Source: an uncultured Collinsella sp. (GTDB lineage: Bacteria > Actinomycetota > Coriobacteriia > Coriobacteriales > Coriobacteriaceae). Taken from it: a stretch of DNA of 10,590 nt. This document shows, piece by piece, positions 1 to 6,690 of the stretch; position 1 is the stretch's first letter, and every line of letters starts with the position of its first letter. The stretch is taken from assembly GCA_902494625.1 (NCBI GenBank), contig CABUUB010000061.1, forward strand, positions 1 through 10,590. The letters are read 5' to 3'. A program made the position numbers and the translations under genes. Below the pieces are notes generated by a model. That model did not search any database. It was not told the DNA's origin and saw only the letters and a list, made by a program, of their open reading frames with translations.

Positions 1-1
1 C

Positions 2-1051
2 CCCGAGCGCCGCGCCTCCGCCCCCGGCGACGCCGCCGACCGCGCCCGCATCACGCCCGAGACCGAGCTCGACATGCCCGCCACCTCCATCTACCAGGCC
101 GGCGCCATCAAGCTCGAGGAGGAGCTCTCCCCTGCCGAGGCCTTCGAGACTGGCATGGGCGAGGCTGCCTACACCTACCTGGCCGACCACGCCACCAAGC
201 GCGTCGTCATCGATGTGCCCGCATACAAGCACGCCACGGTTACCGTGCGCGTGAGCGGTGTCGATGCAGCCGCGGCCATCGCCGTCATCGACGTCGTCGC
301 CCGTCCCCAGTCGACGCTCGATCTGCTTATTGCCCTAGACTCCCCCGTTGCCGGCCAAGGCGTCGTGGGCTCCGTGCTACGCGTGTGCGCCCACGAGTAC
401 GCCACCGTCAACGTGACCTGCACGCAGACGCTCGACGATAGCTGGATCGCGCTCGACGACACCGGCCTGTTCCTGGACGAGGGCGCGCGCGTCAACGTGC
501 AGCACAGCGTCCTGGGTGCCGGCGCCAGCGCCACCGGCCTTGCCGGCGACCTGCTGGGCGATACCGCCAAGGTCACCATCGATACTGACTACCTGGGCGC
601 CCGCGAGCAGGTGCGCGACTTTAACTACGAGCTGCGCCACCGCGGTCGCAAGACCGAGTGCGAGATCGACGCCAACGGCGTACTGACCGGCACGTCCAAG
701 AAGGTCTACCGCGGCACCATCGACCTCGTGCACGGCTGCAAGGGTGCAACCGGCACCGAGCGCGAGACGGTGCTTTTGGCCAACAAGGGCGTCGACAACA
801 AGACCGTTCCCGTAATTCTCTGCGACGAGGACGACGTCGCCGGCAACCACGGAGCCACCATCGGCCACGTCCGCGACGAGCAGCTGTTCTATCTCGCCTG
901 CCGCGGCCTTGACCAAAACGCCGCCGAGGACCTGTTCATTCGCGCCAAGCTGGAGGACGCCGCGCTTTCCGCCACCGACGAGCGCACCCGCGCAGCCGTC
1001 GTCCGCTTGGGCAACAACCTGATCGACAACTTTGAAGAGGAGCTCGCATGA
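2..1051 (+). CDS. sufD: SufD-family Fe-S cluster assembly protein (5' end outside window)
   Basis: The reading frame is open from the left edge, so the true start lies upstream; 349 residues are visible and the ATG at 74 is probably internal. The middle is a run of short beta-strand-like segments, as in the SufB/SufD beta-helix core. The C-terminal part carries the family block with NHGATIG (His codon at 848-850) followed by DEQLFYL and a helical tail. The NHGAT form, with no cysteine in the SufB-type position, favours SufD over SufB. In the known system SufD joins SufB and the ATPase SufC in a cytosolic scaffold that builds Fe-S clusters, with a role in iron acquisition. The stop overlaps the sufS start (ATGA at 1048-1051), indicating translational coupling. 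sufB and sufC are expected to the left. I am sure of the family and fairly sure of SufD over a second SufB paralogue. Confidence 0.9.
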   Translation, partial: PERRASAPGDAADRARITPETELDMPATSIYQAGAIKLEEELSPAEAFETGMGEAAYTYLADHATKRVVIDVPAYKHATVTVRVSGVDAAAAIAVIDVVARPQSTLDLLIALDSPVAGQGVVGSVLRVCAHEYATVNVTCTQTLDDSWIALDDTGLFLDEGARVNVQHSVLGAGASATGLAGDLLGDTAKVTIDTDYLGAREQVRDFNYELRHRGRKTECEIDANGVLTGTSKKVYRGTIDLVHGCKGATGTERETVLLANKGVDNKTVPVILCDEDDVAGNHGATIGHVRDEQLFYLACRGLDQNAAEDLFIRAKLEDAALSATDERTRAAVVRLGNNLIDNFEEELA

Positions 1052-2373
1052 TCGACACCGAGCACGTTAAATGCGACACCTGTACCGCACCGGAGCCTAT
1101 GGAGCTCGACGCCAGCGACGAGGCCTCGCGCGGCTGGCCTACCGTCGACATCGAGACCAATCCCTACAAGGCACAGTTCCCGCTTTTCCAGCAGCACCCC
1201 GAGATCGCCTTCCTCGATAGTGCCGCCACCGCGCAGCGCCCTGCCTGTGTGCTCGACGCCGAGCGTGACTTCTATCAGCGCATGAACGCCAACCCCCTGC
1301 GCGGCCTGTACTCGCTGTCCGTCGAGGCCACCGACGCCATCGCGAAGGTCCGCCAGCAGATCGCCGACCTCATCGGCGCCGCCCAGGCCAACGAGGTCGT
1401 CTTCACCCGCAACACGAGCGAGTCGCTCAACCTGATCGCCAAGAGCTTTGCACCCACGGTGCTCGAGCCCGGTGACGAGGTCGTCATCACCATCATGGAG
1501 CACCACTCCAACCTGATTCCGTGGCAGCAGGTCTGCCGCGAGACCGGCGCCAAGCTCGTCTACCTCTACCCCACCAAGACTGGCCAGCTCACCACCGAGG
1601 AGGTTCTTGCCAAGGTTGGTCCCAAGACCAAGATTCTGGCCGTGGGTCAGGTTTCTAACGTGCTGGGCGTCGAGAACCCGGTCAAGAACCTCGGCAAGCT
1701 CGTCCACAAGTACGGCGGCTATCTGGTCGTCGACGGCGCACAGTCGCTGCCGCACATGCCGGTCGATGTGGCCGACCTGGGAGCCGACTTCTTTGCCTTT
1801 AGCGCACACAAGGCCATGGGCCCCATGGGCATCGGCGTACTGTGGGGCAAGATGGACCTGCTGAACGCCATGCCGCCCATGCTCACCGGCGGCGAGATGA
1901 TCGATTCGGTCACCGAGCAGGACGCCGTCTGGGCGCCCGTCCCCGAGAAGTTCGAGGCCGGCACGCAGGACGCCGCCGGCATCTTCGCCACGGGTGCGGC
2001 ACTCGACTACCTGGTCAACACGGTGGGCTACGAGAACATCCAGGCCCGCGAGCAGGCACTCGTCCACTATCTGATGGGCGAACTCATGCAGCTCGACTTT
2101 GTCCAGATCATCGGCTCCATCTATTGGGACAACCACCACGGCGTTGTAAGCTTTAACGTCAAGGGCATTCACCCGCACGACGTCGCGAGCATCATGGACA
2201 TGGACGGCGTCTGCATCCGCGCCGGCCATCACTGCGCGCAGCCGCTGCTCACCTGGCTGGGCGTCGAGAACCTTGCCTGCTGCCGCGCCAGCGTGGCCTT
2301 CTACAACGACAAGGCCGACATCGACAAGTTCATCGCCGGCCTGCATCACGTTTGGAGCACGTTCAATGGGTAA
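1048..2373 (+). CDS. sufS: Cysteine desulfurase SufS (group II)
   Basis: The 441-residue protein is a PLP-dependent class V fold enzyme that removes sulfur from L-cysteine, giving alanine and an enzyme persulfide. Visible family motifs are LDSAAT, MEHHSN (cofactor-stacking His), VDGAQS (Asp facing the PLP nitrogen), FSAHK with the Schiff-base lysine at about K255, and RAGHHCAQP with the persulfide cysteine at about C396. The short active-site loop around C396 marks group II (SufS) rather than IscS. Unlike E. coli SufS, there are about 30 extra N-terminal residues containing C9-x-x-C12, and the HRGIH segment reads LRGLY. The ATG at 1048 is preceded by GAAGAGGAG and overlaps the sufD stop by 4 bases. 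The next Met (about residue 18) has no comparably placed ribosome binding site, so the long form is preferred. SufU directly downstream is its expected sulfur acceptor. Confidence 0.95.
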   Translation: MIDTEHVKCDTCTAPEPMELDASDEASRGWPTVDIETNPYKAQFPLFQQHPEIAFLDSAATAQRPACVLDAERDFYQRMNANPLRGLYSLSVEATDAIAKVRQQIADLIGAAQANEVVFTRNTSESLNLIAKSFAPTVLEPGDEVVITIMEHHSNLIPWQQVCRETGAKLVYLYPTKTGQLTTEEVLAKVGPKTKILAVGQVSNVLGVENPVKNLGKLVHKYGGYLVVDGAQSLPHMPVDVADLGADFFAFSAHKAMGPMGIGVLWGKMDLLNAMPPMLTGGEMIDSVTEQDAVWAPVPEKFEAGTQDAAGIFATGAALDYLVNTVGYENIQAREQALVHYLMGELMQLDFVQIIGSIYWDNHHGVVSFNVKGIHPHDVASIMDMDGVCIRAGHHCAQPLLTWLGVENLACCRASVAFYNDKADIDKFIAGLHHVWSTFNG

Positions 2374-2800
2374 TCTGTACACCTCCACCACATTTATGGA
2401 GCACAACTCGCACCCCGACTATAAGTACGAGATGGATGCCCCCACGCACGAGCACGACGGCATCAACCCCAGCTGCGGAGACGAGCTCACCTTGCAGCTG
2501 CGTGTCGAGAACGGCGTGATCGAGGAGGCCTCGTTTACCGGTCACGGCTGCGCCATCAGCCAGGCCAGCGCCGATATCATGGCCGACCTCATCACCGGCG
2601 AGACCGTCGAGGAGGCACGTCGCCTGGCCGGGCTTTTCCTCGCCATGATCCGCGGCGAGCAGCTCTCAGAGGAGGACCTGGAAGACCTGGACGAGGCCGC
2701 CCAGCTCCAGGACATCTCGCACATGCCCGCCCGCGTCAAGTGCGCTGAGCTCGCCTGGCGTACCCTCGACGGCATGCTCACGGGGCAAACAAACCAGTAG
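2366..2800 (+). CDS. sufU: SufU, zinc-dependent sulfur transfer protein
   Basis: The 144-residue protein has the three metal-ligand regions of SufU in order: NPSCGDE (C37, D39), GHGCAIS (C62) and ARVKCAEL (C126). The acidic insert of about 20 residues before the last cysteine (around residues 97-118) separates SufU from IscU/NifU. In Bacillus SufU these residues bind zinc, and the site accepts persulfide sulfur from SufS; the same role is inferred here. The chosen ATG overlaps the sufS end by 8 bases and has GGAG at 2354-2357. The frame stays open upstream to an ATG at 2273, but that lies deep inside sufS and lacks family similarity, so it was not used. This is the last gene of the suf operon; a terminator starts about 30 bases after its stop. 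Confidence 0.95.
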   Translation: MGNLYTSTTFMEHNSHPDYKYEMDAPTHEHDGINPSCGDELTLQLRVENGVIEEASFTGHGCAISQASADIMADLITGETVEEARRLAGLFLAMIRGEQLSEEDLEDLDEAAQLQDISHMPARVKCAELAWRTLDGMLTGQTNQ

Positions 2801-2830
2801 CTTATGCCCCGAATCCAAGGTTTTTGATTG

Positions 2831-2862
2831 CCGAGCCGCCCGATACGGGCGGCTCGGTTTTT
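2831..2862 (+). terminator. Intrinsic terminator of the suf operon
   Basis: A perfect 12-bp stem (2831-2842 with 2846-2857, CCGAGCCGCCCG and its complement) closes a 3-base loop and is followed by TTTTT at 2858-2862. It sits 30 bases after the sufU stop. There is no T tract on the other strand, so it acts in the plus direction only. Confidence 0.93.
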
Positions 2863-2902
2863 CCTAATGAGTGCAAACGCACAAAGTCCGCGCGTCCGGC
2901 GC

Positions 2903-3098
2903 CCCGTCTGACATTTGCCACACAGCCAGACGCAAACACGGGCGTTTTCCGCAGCACCAAAGTCCTGCGGCAGGGCCCCGGGCCCGCCAAGCAATGCGCC
3001 AAGCCCCGTTCTGCGAAGCTCCGACTCGCTTCGCGCCTGCCGCAGACGGGTCCCATAGGGAGCGACGTGCATTTTTGCGAGTATTCAGCACGCCAAGC
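2903..3098. repeat. Dense cluster of inverted and direct repeats, possible structured RNA or mobile palindrome
   Basis: No credible gene is present. Visible pairings are: CTGCGGCAGG at 2965-2974 with its exact complement at 3036-3045; the hairpin GCGAAGC/GCTTCGC at 3013-3019 and 3028-3034; the near-palindrome GGGCCCCGGGCCC inside the long stem; and CCCGTCTG at 2903-2910 with CAGACGGG at 3043-3050, which competes with the first stem. The octamer CGCCAAGC occurs twice within the element (about 2985-3005) and again near 3090. The arrangement fits a branched structured RNA or a composite palindromic repeat. Strand and function are unknown. The nearby REP-associated transposase makes a mobile palindrome plausible, but that is inference. 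Confidence 0.5.
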
Positions 3099-3460
3099 AG
3101 TGTGTATACGCATCGGAAGCGTTAATCAACGTCTCGGGGCGCATATATATTGTGTTTTAAAACTGACATCGCGGTCTGACAGGACGCAGGCACGTGCTTC
3201 GGGGGCGCAACGGCGGGAATCAATAGCTTCGGGACCCGTATGTTACAAGATTGCGGCGGTGCCGACAGCACCACGATGTTGAAAACTCGGTTTATTGCAC
3301 GGCGCAGACGGGGGTAGGCACGGGCAAACCCGGACTGAGCCGTTATTTTATGCAAGATGGCGATTGTTCTATGCATATTAAGAAGTGCAGTTACCGTACC
3401 AAGCTTTTTAAACGCTGGTTGCGGCGTATGGACGACCCCAGCTGCGGTGAACAGGCGGCC
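3099..3460. other. Intergenic stretch without a recognised gene
   Basis: Several short open frames exist on both strands, but none has a good ribosome binding site or recognisable protein sequence. I see a 10-base palindrome GTTTTAAAAC at 3154-3163 next to an AT-rich run (3143-3160), and a small hairpin GGTGC/GCACC at 3258-3272 without a T tract. The AT-rich run could hold a promoter, but no -35/-10 pair is convincing. Confidence 0.5.
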
Positions 3461-4273
3461 TTACATCACGTTTCCGCCAGCCCACATCGCCGTTCGCGCG
3501 CGGGCGCGCACGATACGAGAGACGGTACTTTTGCCAATCCCGGTATACCGCTCAATCTGGCGCACCGTAAAGCCGGCATTGTTCAATCCAACAATAACGG
3601 TATCGCGCTGCGCCGGCGGTGCAGTTTTAACCCCGTTGAGCGGAACCCCGAGGCTCTTCGCCAACTTGCCGGCAAAGGCGTGGCGTTCCCACTCCGTCTC
3701 TTTCATATCGCCCAGCGCTGACTCGCCGCCGCCGGGCGTCGAAAGCGAATGGGCAATAAAGCCCTCGGCAGAACCAAAAAGCTCAAGCACGCAAGAAGGA
3801 TCAGAAAATCCTCTCGCGACATCAGCCGCGTCACCGTCGTAAGCGCACAAATGCTCCGCAAAGCTGCTCCAGGGATAACGCTCGATTAAGCTGATGCCAG
3901 CCTCCTGCGGATCGGCGTGTACGGAGCGAATAGCCTCCATCACCTGCCAGTCGGTATCGAGCGAGCGCCGGTCAAAACGGTTCTGGAACAGATGGCCCGT
4001 GCGCCCCGTGCGTTTATTGAACCGCCGCGCGTACGTCAAAAGCAGCCGGTGCATCGCCGCGCTCATCCTGTCCTCGTAATCTGCAAGCACCAAATGCACG
4101 TGATTACCCATAAGGCACCAGGCGATAACCGTCACGCCCGCCTCGCGGCAGCAGTCGCGCATCAGCTCCAAAAACTTCCACCGGTCCTCATCGCCCTCAA
4201 AGATGAGCTGCTTGCACATACCGCGGGCACAGACATGGTAAAAGCCGGTAACCGTTCTCCAAACGCGCTGCAT
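3461..4273 (-). CDS. REP-associated tyrosine transposase (IS200-like Y1, HUH family)
   Basis: The 270-residue protein matches the Y1_Tnp / transposase_17 family. An N-terminal strand (YHVCARG, about residues 12-18) is followed by FLELMRDCC. The metal-binding HUH motif lies in GNHVHLVL (H58, H60), and the catalytic tyrosine candidate is Y81 in TYARRFN, just before GHLFQNRF. A helix-turn-helix with GIGKSTVSRI sits near residues 233-257. Family members cut and join single-stranded DNA at hairpins; RAYT members are stand-alone genes tied to scattered REP palindromes. The frame is open 71 codons further upstream, but the chosen ATG has GAAGGGAG at a proper distance on the minus strand and starts where homology begins. 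Catalytic residues are present, so the gene looks intact. No insertion-sequence ends were recognised. Its codon use is more mixed than that of its neighbours, in keeping with acquisition. Confidence 0.85.
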   Translation of the reverse strand: MQRVWRTVTGFYHVCARGMCKQLIFEGDEDRWKFLELMRDCCREAGVTVIAWCLMGNHVHLVLADYEDRMSAAMHRLLLTYARRFNKRTGRTGHLFQNRFDRRSLDTDWQVMEAIRSVHADPQEAGISLIERYPWSSFAEHLCAYDGDAADVARGFSDPSCVLELFGSAEGFIAHSLSTPGGGESALGDMKETEWERHAFAGKLAKSLGVPLNGVKTAPPAQRDTVIVGLNNAGFTVRQIERYTGIGKSTVSRIVRARARTAMWAGGNVM

Positions 4274-4306
4274 GGCGCTCCCTTCGCCGGGATCTGCTTG
4301 CCATCC

Positions 4307-4335
4307 AATACAGCACGATTGAAGCGTGCCATCAA
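4307..4335 (-). promoter_or_regulatory. Possible promoter of the transposase gene
   Basis: On the minus strand TTGATG (4330-4335) and TGTATT (4307-4312) are 17 bases apart, each matching the sigma-70 consensus at 4 of 6 positions, 34 bases before the gene start. The spacer carries a small dyad GCACG/CGTGC that could be an operator or chance. Confidence 0.35.
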
Positions 4336-4464
4336 AACATTCACGCAAAACAATACACTCGCGCGGCAAAAGGCAGCAAACAGGCGGCGAACGGCACCGT
4401 TGCAACAGGTCAACCCCTGCAACGCTTACAAGAGCTGACCAAAAGCTTGCCAAAGACGGACCCC

Positions 4465-4522
4465 CTCTATGGAAGTTCGCGACCACAGAACATAGAGTTA
4501 AATCGTTTCAATTAAAACTTCC
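4465..4522. promoter_or_regulatory. Dyad-rich region upstream of the Fe-S scaffold operon
   Basis: CTCTATG at 4465-4471 is an exact inverted match to CATAGAG at 4491-4497 (19-base gap). GGAAGTT at 4471-4477 matches AACTTCC at 4516-4522. The two dyads share base 4471 and could be alternative folds or regulator sites. No gene is credible here. The function is unassigned. Confidence 0.3.
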
Positions 4523-4577
4523 GGACTTCTCGCTACGAAAACTGAGCCGTTCGCCGAATATTCCGTGCATTTCGCGG

Positions 4578-4641
4578 TATTATAGGGACTGCATGTCATG
4601 TCCCTTTCGAAGGGTCGCCCGGCAATCGCCAGCCACGACCC
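4578..4641 (+). promoter_or_regulatory. -10 box and structured 5' leader of the scaffold/GGGtGRT operon
   Basis: TATTAT at 4578-4583 is a good -10 match about 95 bases before the start codon; no convincing -35 is seen at normal spacing. Immediately after it come three dyads: AGGGAC/GTCCCT (4584-4589 and 4600-4605), CCCTT/AAGGG (about 4602-4614) and GGGTCG/CGACCC (4612-4617 and 4636-4641, with a nested GGC/GCC). Neighbouring dyads share bases, so they exclude each other. The first dyad could alternatively be a protein operator placed at the transcription start. There is no T tract, so a simple terminator attenuator is not evident. Confidence 0.4.
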
Positions 4642-4676
4642 CCAGACGGGACGCCAACACGATAGAGAGGAGAGGC

Positions 4677-5411
4677 ATGCAGTACTCACAGGAAGTGGAG
4701 AACATGTGCCCCGTTGCCAAGGGTGCATACCACGGCCCCGCACCCATCCCCGAGGAGGGCAAGTGGGTCCAGGCTAAGGAGATTTCCGACATCTCCGGTC
4801 TTACGCACGGTGTGGGTTGGTGCGCACCTCAGCAGGGCGCCTGCAAGCTCACGCTGAATGTCAAGGACGGCATCATCGAGGAGGCCCTCGTTGAGACCAT
4901 CGGCTGCTCGGGCATGACCCACTCTGCCGCCATGGCTTCCGAGATCCTTCCCGGTAAGACCATCCTCGAGGCCCTCAACACCGACCTCGTCTGCGACGCC
5001 ATCAACGTTGCTATGCGCGAGATCTTCCTGCAGATCGTTTACGGCCGCAGCCAGACCGCGTTCTCCGAGGGCGGCCTGCCCGTGGGCGCCTCCCTCGACG
5101 ACCTCGGCAAGGGCCTTCGCTCTCAGGTCGGCACCATGTTCGGCACCAAGGCCAAGGGCGCTCGTTACCTCGAGCTCGCTCAGGGCTACGTCACCCGCAT
5201 GGCTCTCAACGACAAGAACGAGATCATCGCATTCGAGTTCCTGAACCTCGGCAAGTTCACCGACGCCGTCAAGGCCGGCAAGACCCCCGAGGAGGCCATC
5301 GCTGGCGCTATGGGCCACTATGGTCAGTGGGAGAACGCTGCCAAGTACATCGACCCGCGCACCGACGAGGAGACTCACTCCGTCGCCAGCGTGTTCCCGG
5401 TTCACGAGTAG
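4677..5411 (+). CDS. NifU-like Fe-S scaffold protein paired with the GGGtGRT protein
   Basis: The 244-residue protein resembles NifU/IscU N-terminal scaffold domains in its first half. Cysteines lie at C11 (NMCPVAKG), C49 (GWCAPQQG), C56 (GACKL), C77 (IGCSGMTHS) and C106 (LVCDAIN). The GCSGMTHSAAMASEI block corresponds to the GC-S-A-S region of NifU. The second half (about 125-244) has no cysteine and is not part of classical NifU. The start is the ATG at 4677, with AGGAG at 4668-4672; the open frame upstream has no ribosome binding site. It lies 18 bases before the GGGtGRT gene, with which it clearly forms an operon. Codon choice is highly biased (AAG, AAC, GAG and TTC dominate), suggesting strong expression. 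Cluster or metal binding is inferred from the fold and the cysteines; the true substrate is unknown. Confidence 0.8.
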   Translation: MQYSQEVENMCPVAKGAYHGPAPIPEEGKWVQAKEISDISGLTHGVGWCAPQQGACKLTLNVKDGIIEEALVETIGCSGMTHSAAMASEILPGKTILEALNTDLVCDAINVAMREIFLQIVYGRSQTAFSEGGLPVGASLDDLGKGLRSQVGTMFGTKAKGARYLELAQGYVTRMALNDKNEIIAFEFLNLGKFTDAVKAGKTPEEAIAGAMGHYGQWENAAKYIDPRTDEETHSVASVFPVHE

Positions 5412-5429
5412 AAAGGGAGGGAAATAACT

Positions 5430-6434
5430 ATGACTGTTACGTTCGAAGGTTACGAGCGCCGCGCTGACAAGATCAACAAGTGCCTCGCCGACAACGGCAT
5501 CGCCTCCCTCGAGGAAGCTCTGCAGATCTGCACCGACAAGGGCTTCAACCCGCGTGAGATCGTCAACAACACCCAGTCCATCGCCTTCCAGAACGCCGAG
5601 TGGGCCTACACCCTCGGTTGCGCTCTCGCTGTCAAGCGTGGCGCCAAGTCCGCTTCTGAGGCTGCAGCCATCATCGGCGAGGGCATCCAGGCCTTCACCG
5701 TCCCCGGTTCCGTCGCCGAGGACCGCAAGGTCGGTCTGGGCCACGGCAACCTGGGCGCTATGCTGCTCTCCGACGACACCGAGTGCTTCGCCTTCCTGGC
5801 CGGTCACGAGTCCTTCGCTGCCGCTGAGGGTGCTATCGGCCTGGCTCTGAACGCCAACAAGGCTCGCAAGAAGCCGCTGCGCGTCATCCTCAACGGTCTG
5901 GGCAAGGACGCTGCTCAGATCATCGCCCGCATCAACGGCTTCACCTACGTGAAGACCCAGTTCGACTACTTCACGGGCGAGCTCAAGGTCGTCGAGACCA
6001 TCCCCTACTCCGATGGTCCCCGCGCTGCCGTCAACTGCTACGGCGCCGACGACGTCCGCGAGGGCGTTGCCATCATGTGGCACGAGAACGTCGACATCTC
6101 GATCACCGGTAACTCCACCAACCCCACGCGCTTCCAGCACCCCGTCGCTGGCACCTACAAGAAGGAGCGCCTCGAGGCTGGCAAGAAGTACTTCTCCGTC
6201 GCTTCTGGTGGCGGCACTGGCCGTACCCTGCACCCGGACAACATGGGCGCCGGCCCTGCCTCTTACGGCATGACCGACACCATGGGCCGCATGCACTCCG
6301 ACGCCCAGTTCGCCGGTTCTTCCTCCGTGCCTGCGCACGTCGACATGATGGGTCTCATCGGCATGGGCAACAACCCCATGGTCGGTGCCACCGTCGCCTG
6401 CGCTGTCGCCGTCGAGGAGGCCCTCAAGGCCTAA
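5430..6434 (+). CDS. GGGtGRT-motif protein, function unknown
   Basis: The 334-residue protein carries the signature GGGTGRT at residues 260-266 (SVASGGGTGRTLHPDNMGAG). It continues with a glycine- and methionine-rich C-terminus (YGMTDTMGRMHSD, MGNNPMVGA). This matches the conserved family of about 330 residues named after the motif, whose function I do not know. Six cysteines are present (C18, C34, C64, C119, C203, C324). No signal peptide or membrane segment is visible, so it is probably cytosolic. The Gly-rich loop with Arg and Thr could bind a nucleotide or phosphate, but it is not a Walker A motif. Translation starts at ATG 5430 after a strong GGGAGGG site (5415-5421). It is the second gene of the operon with the NifU-like scaffold, which points to an Fe-S or sulfur-related job. 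Its strongly biased codons suggest high expression. Confidence 0.88.
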   Translation: MTVTFEGYERRADKINKCLADNGIASLEEALQICTDKGFNPREIVNNTQSIAFQNAEWAYTLGCALAVKRGAKSASEAAAIIGEGIQAFTVPGSVAEDRKVGLGHGNLGAMLLSDDTECFAFLAGHESFAAAEGAIGLALNANKARKKPLRVILNGLGKDAAQIIARINGFTYVKTQFDYFTGELKVVETIPYSDGPRAAVNCYGADDVREGVAIMWHENVDISITGNSTNPTRFQHPVAGTYKKERLEAGKKYFSVASGGGTGRTLHPDNMGAGPASYGMTDTMGRMHSDAQFAGSSSVPAHVDMMGLIGMGNNPMVGATVACAVAVEEALKA

Positions 6435-6469
6435 TCGCGCCCGCGCGATGCTCATATAGTTGAGCTTTG

Positions 6470-6502
6470 GAGCCGCTACCCACCCGGGTAGCGGCTCTTT
6501 TT
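6470..6502 (+). terminator. Intrinsic terminator of the scaffold/GGGtGRT operon
   Basis: A perfect 12-bp stem (6470-6481 with 6486-6497, GAGCCGCTACCC and its complement) with a 4-base loop is followed by TTTTT at 6498-6502. It lies 35 bases after the GGGtGRT stop. Confidence 0.93.
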
Positions 6503-6690
6503 GTTTGCGCTGTCGCAGGGTAGCTAATGCCGATATATCAGTTGGGGCGAAATACAAGATGTGATGAGATGGAGCGTCAGAGCGTCCATGACGCCCACCT
6601 GCCATATTTGCCCTTTACCGATTTGCCGGGTCTTTGCGGCCCCATTGCCGATCACCCGTGCGACAATGCGCCGGACGAGAAAGGAATCCG

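Noticed and set aside
889..2406. A 505-codon open frame antisense to sufS
   Set aside because: It is the same kind of GC-bias shadow over a well-supported cysteine desulfurase gene.
3154..3163. GTTTTAAAAC as a CRISPR repeat fragment
   Set aside because: It is a single 10-base palindrome with no repeat-spacer array around it.
2864..3376. Several overlapping short open frames on both strands after the suf terminator
   Set aside because: They lie across the repeat element, lack ribosome binding sites and show no protein-like pattern.
4274..4486. The 71-codon N-terminal extension of the transposase
   Set aside because: It is unlike the family; a good ribosome binding site and the start of homology both point to the ATG whose first base is 4273.
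6569..6589. ATGGA/TCCAT dyad with AGCGTC direct repeats upstream of the flavoprotein as an operator
   Set aside because: The arms are only 5 bases and no promoter is recognisable next to it, so chance is likely.
4686..6605. A 639-codon open frame antisense to the scaffold and GGGtGRT genes
   Set aside because: It mirrors the biased codons of the plus-strand genes, has low-complexity Val/Gly/Leu-rich sequence and no family similarity; the plus-strand proteins are clearly real.
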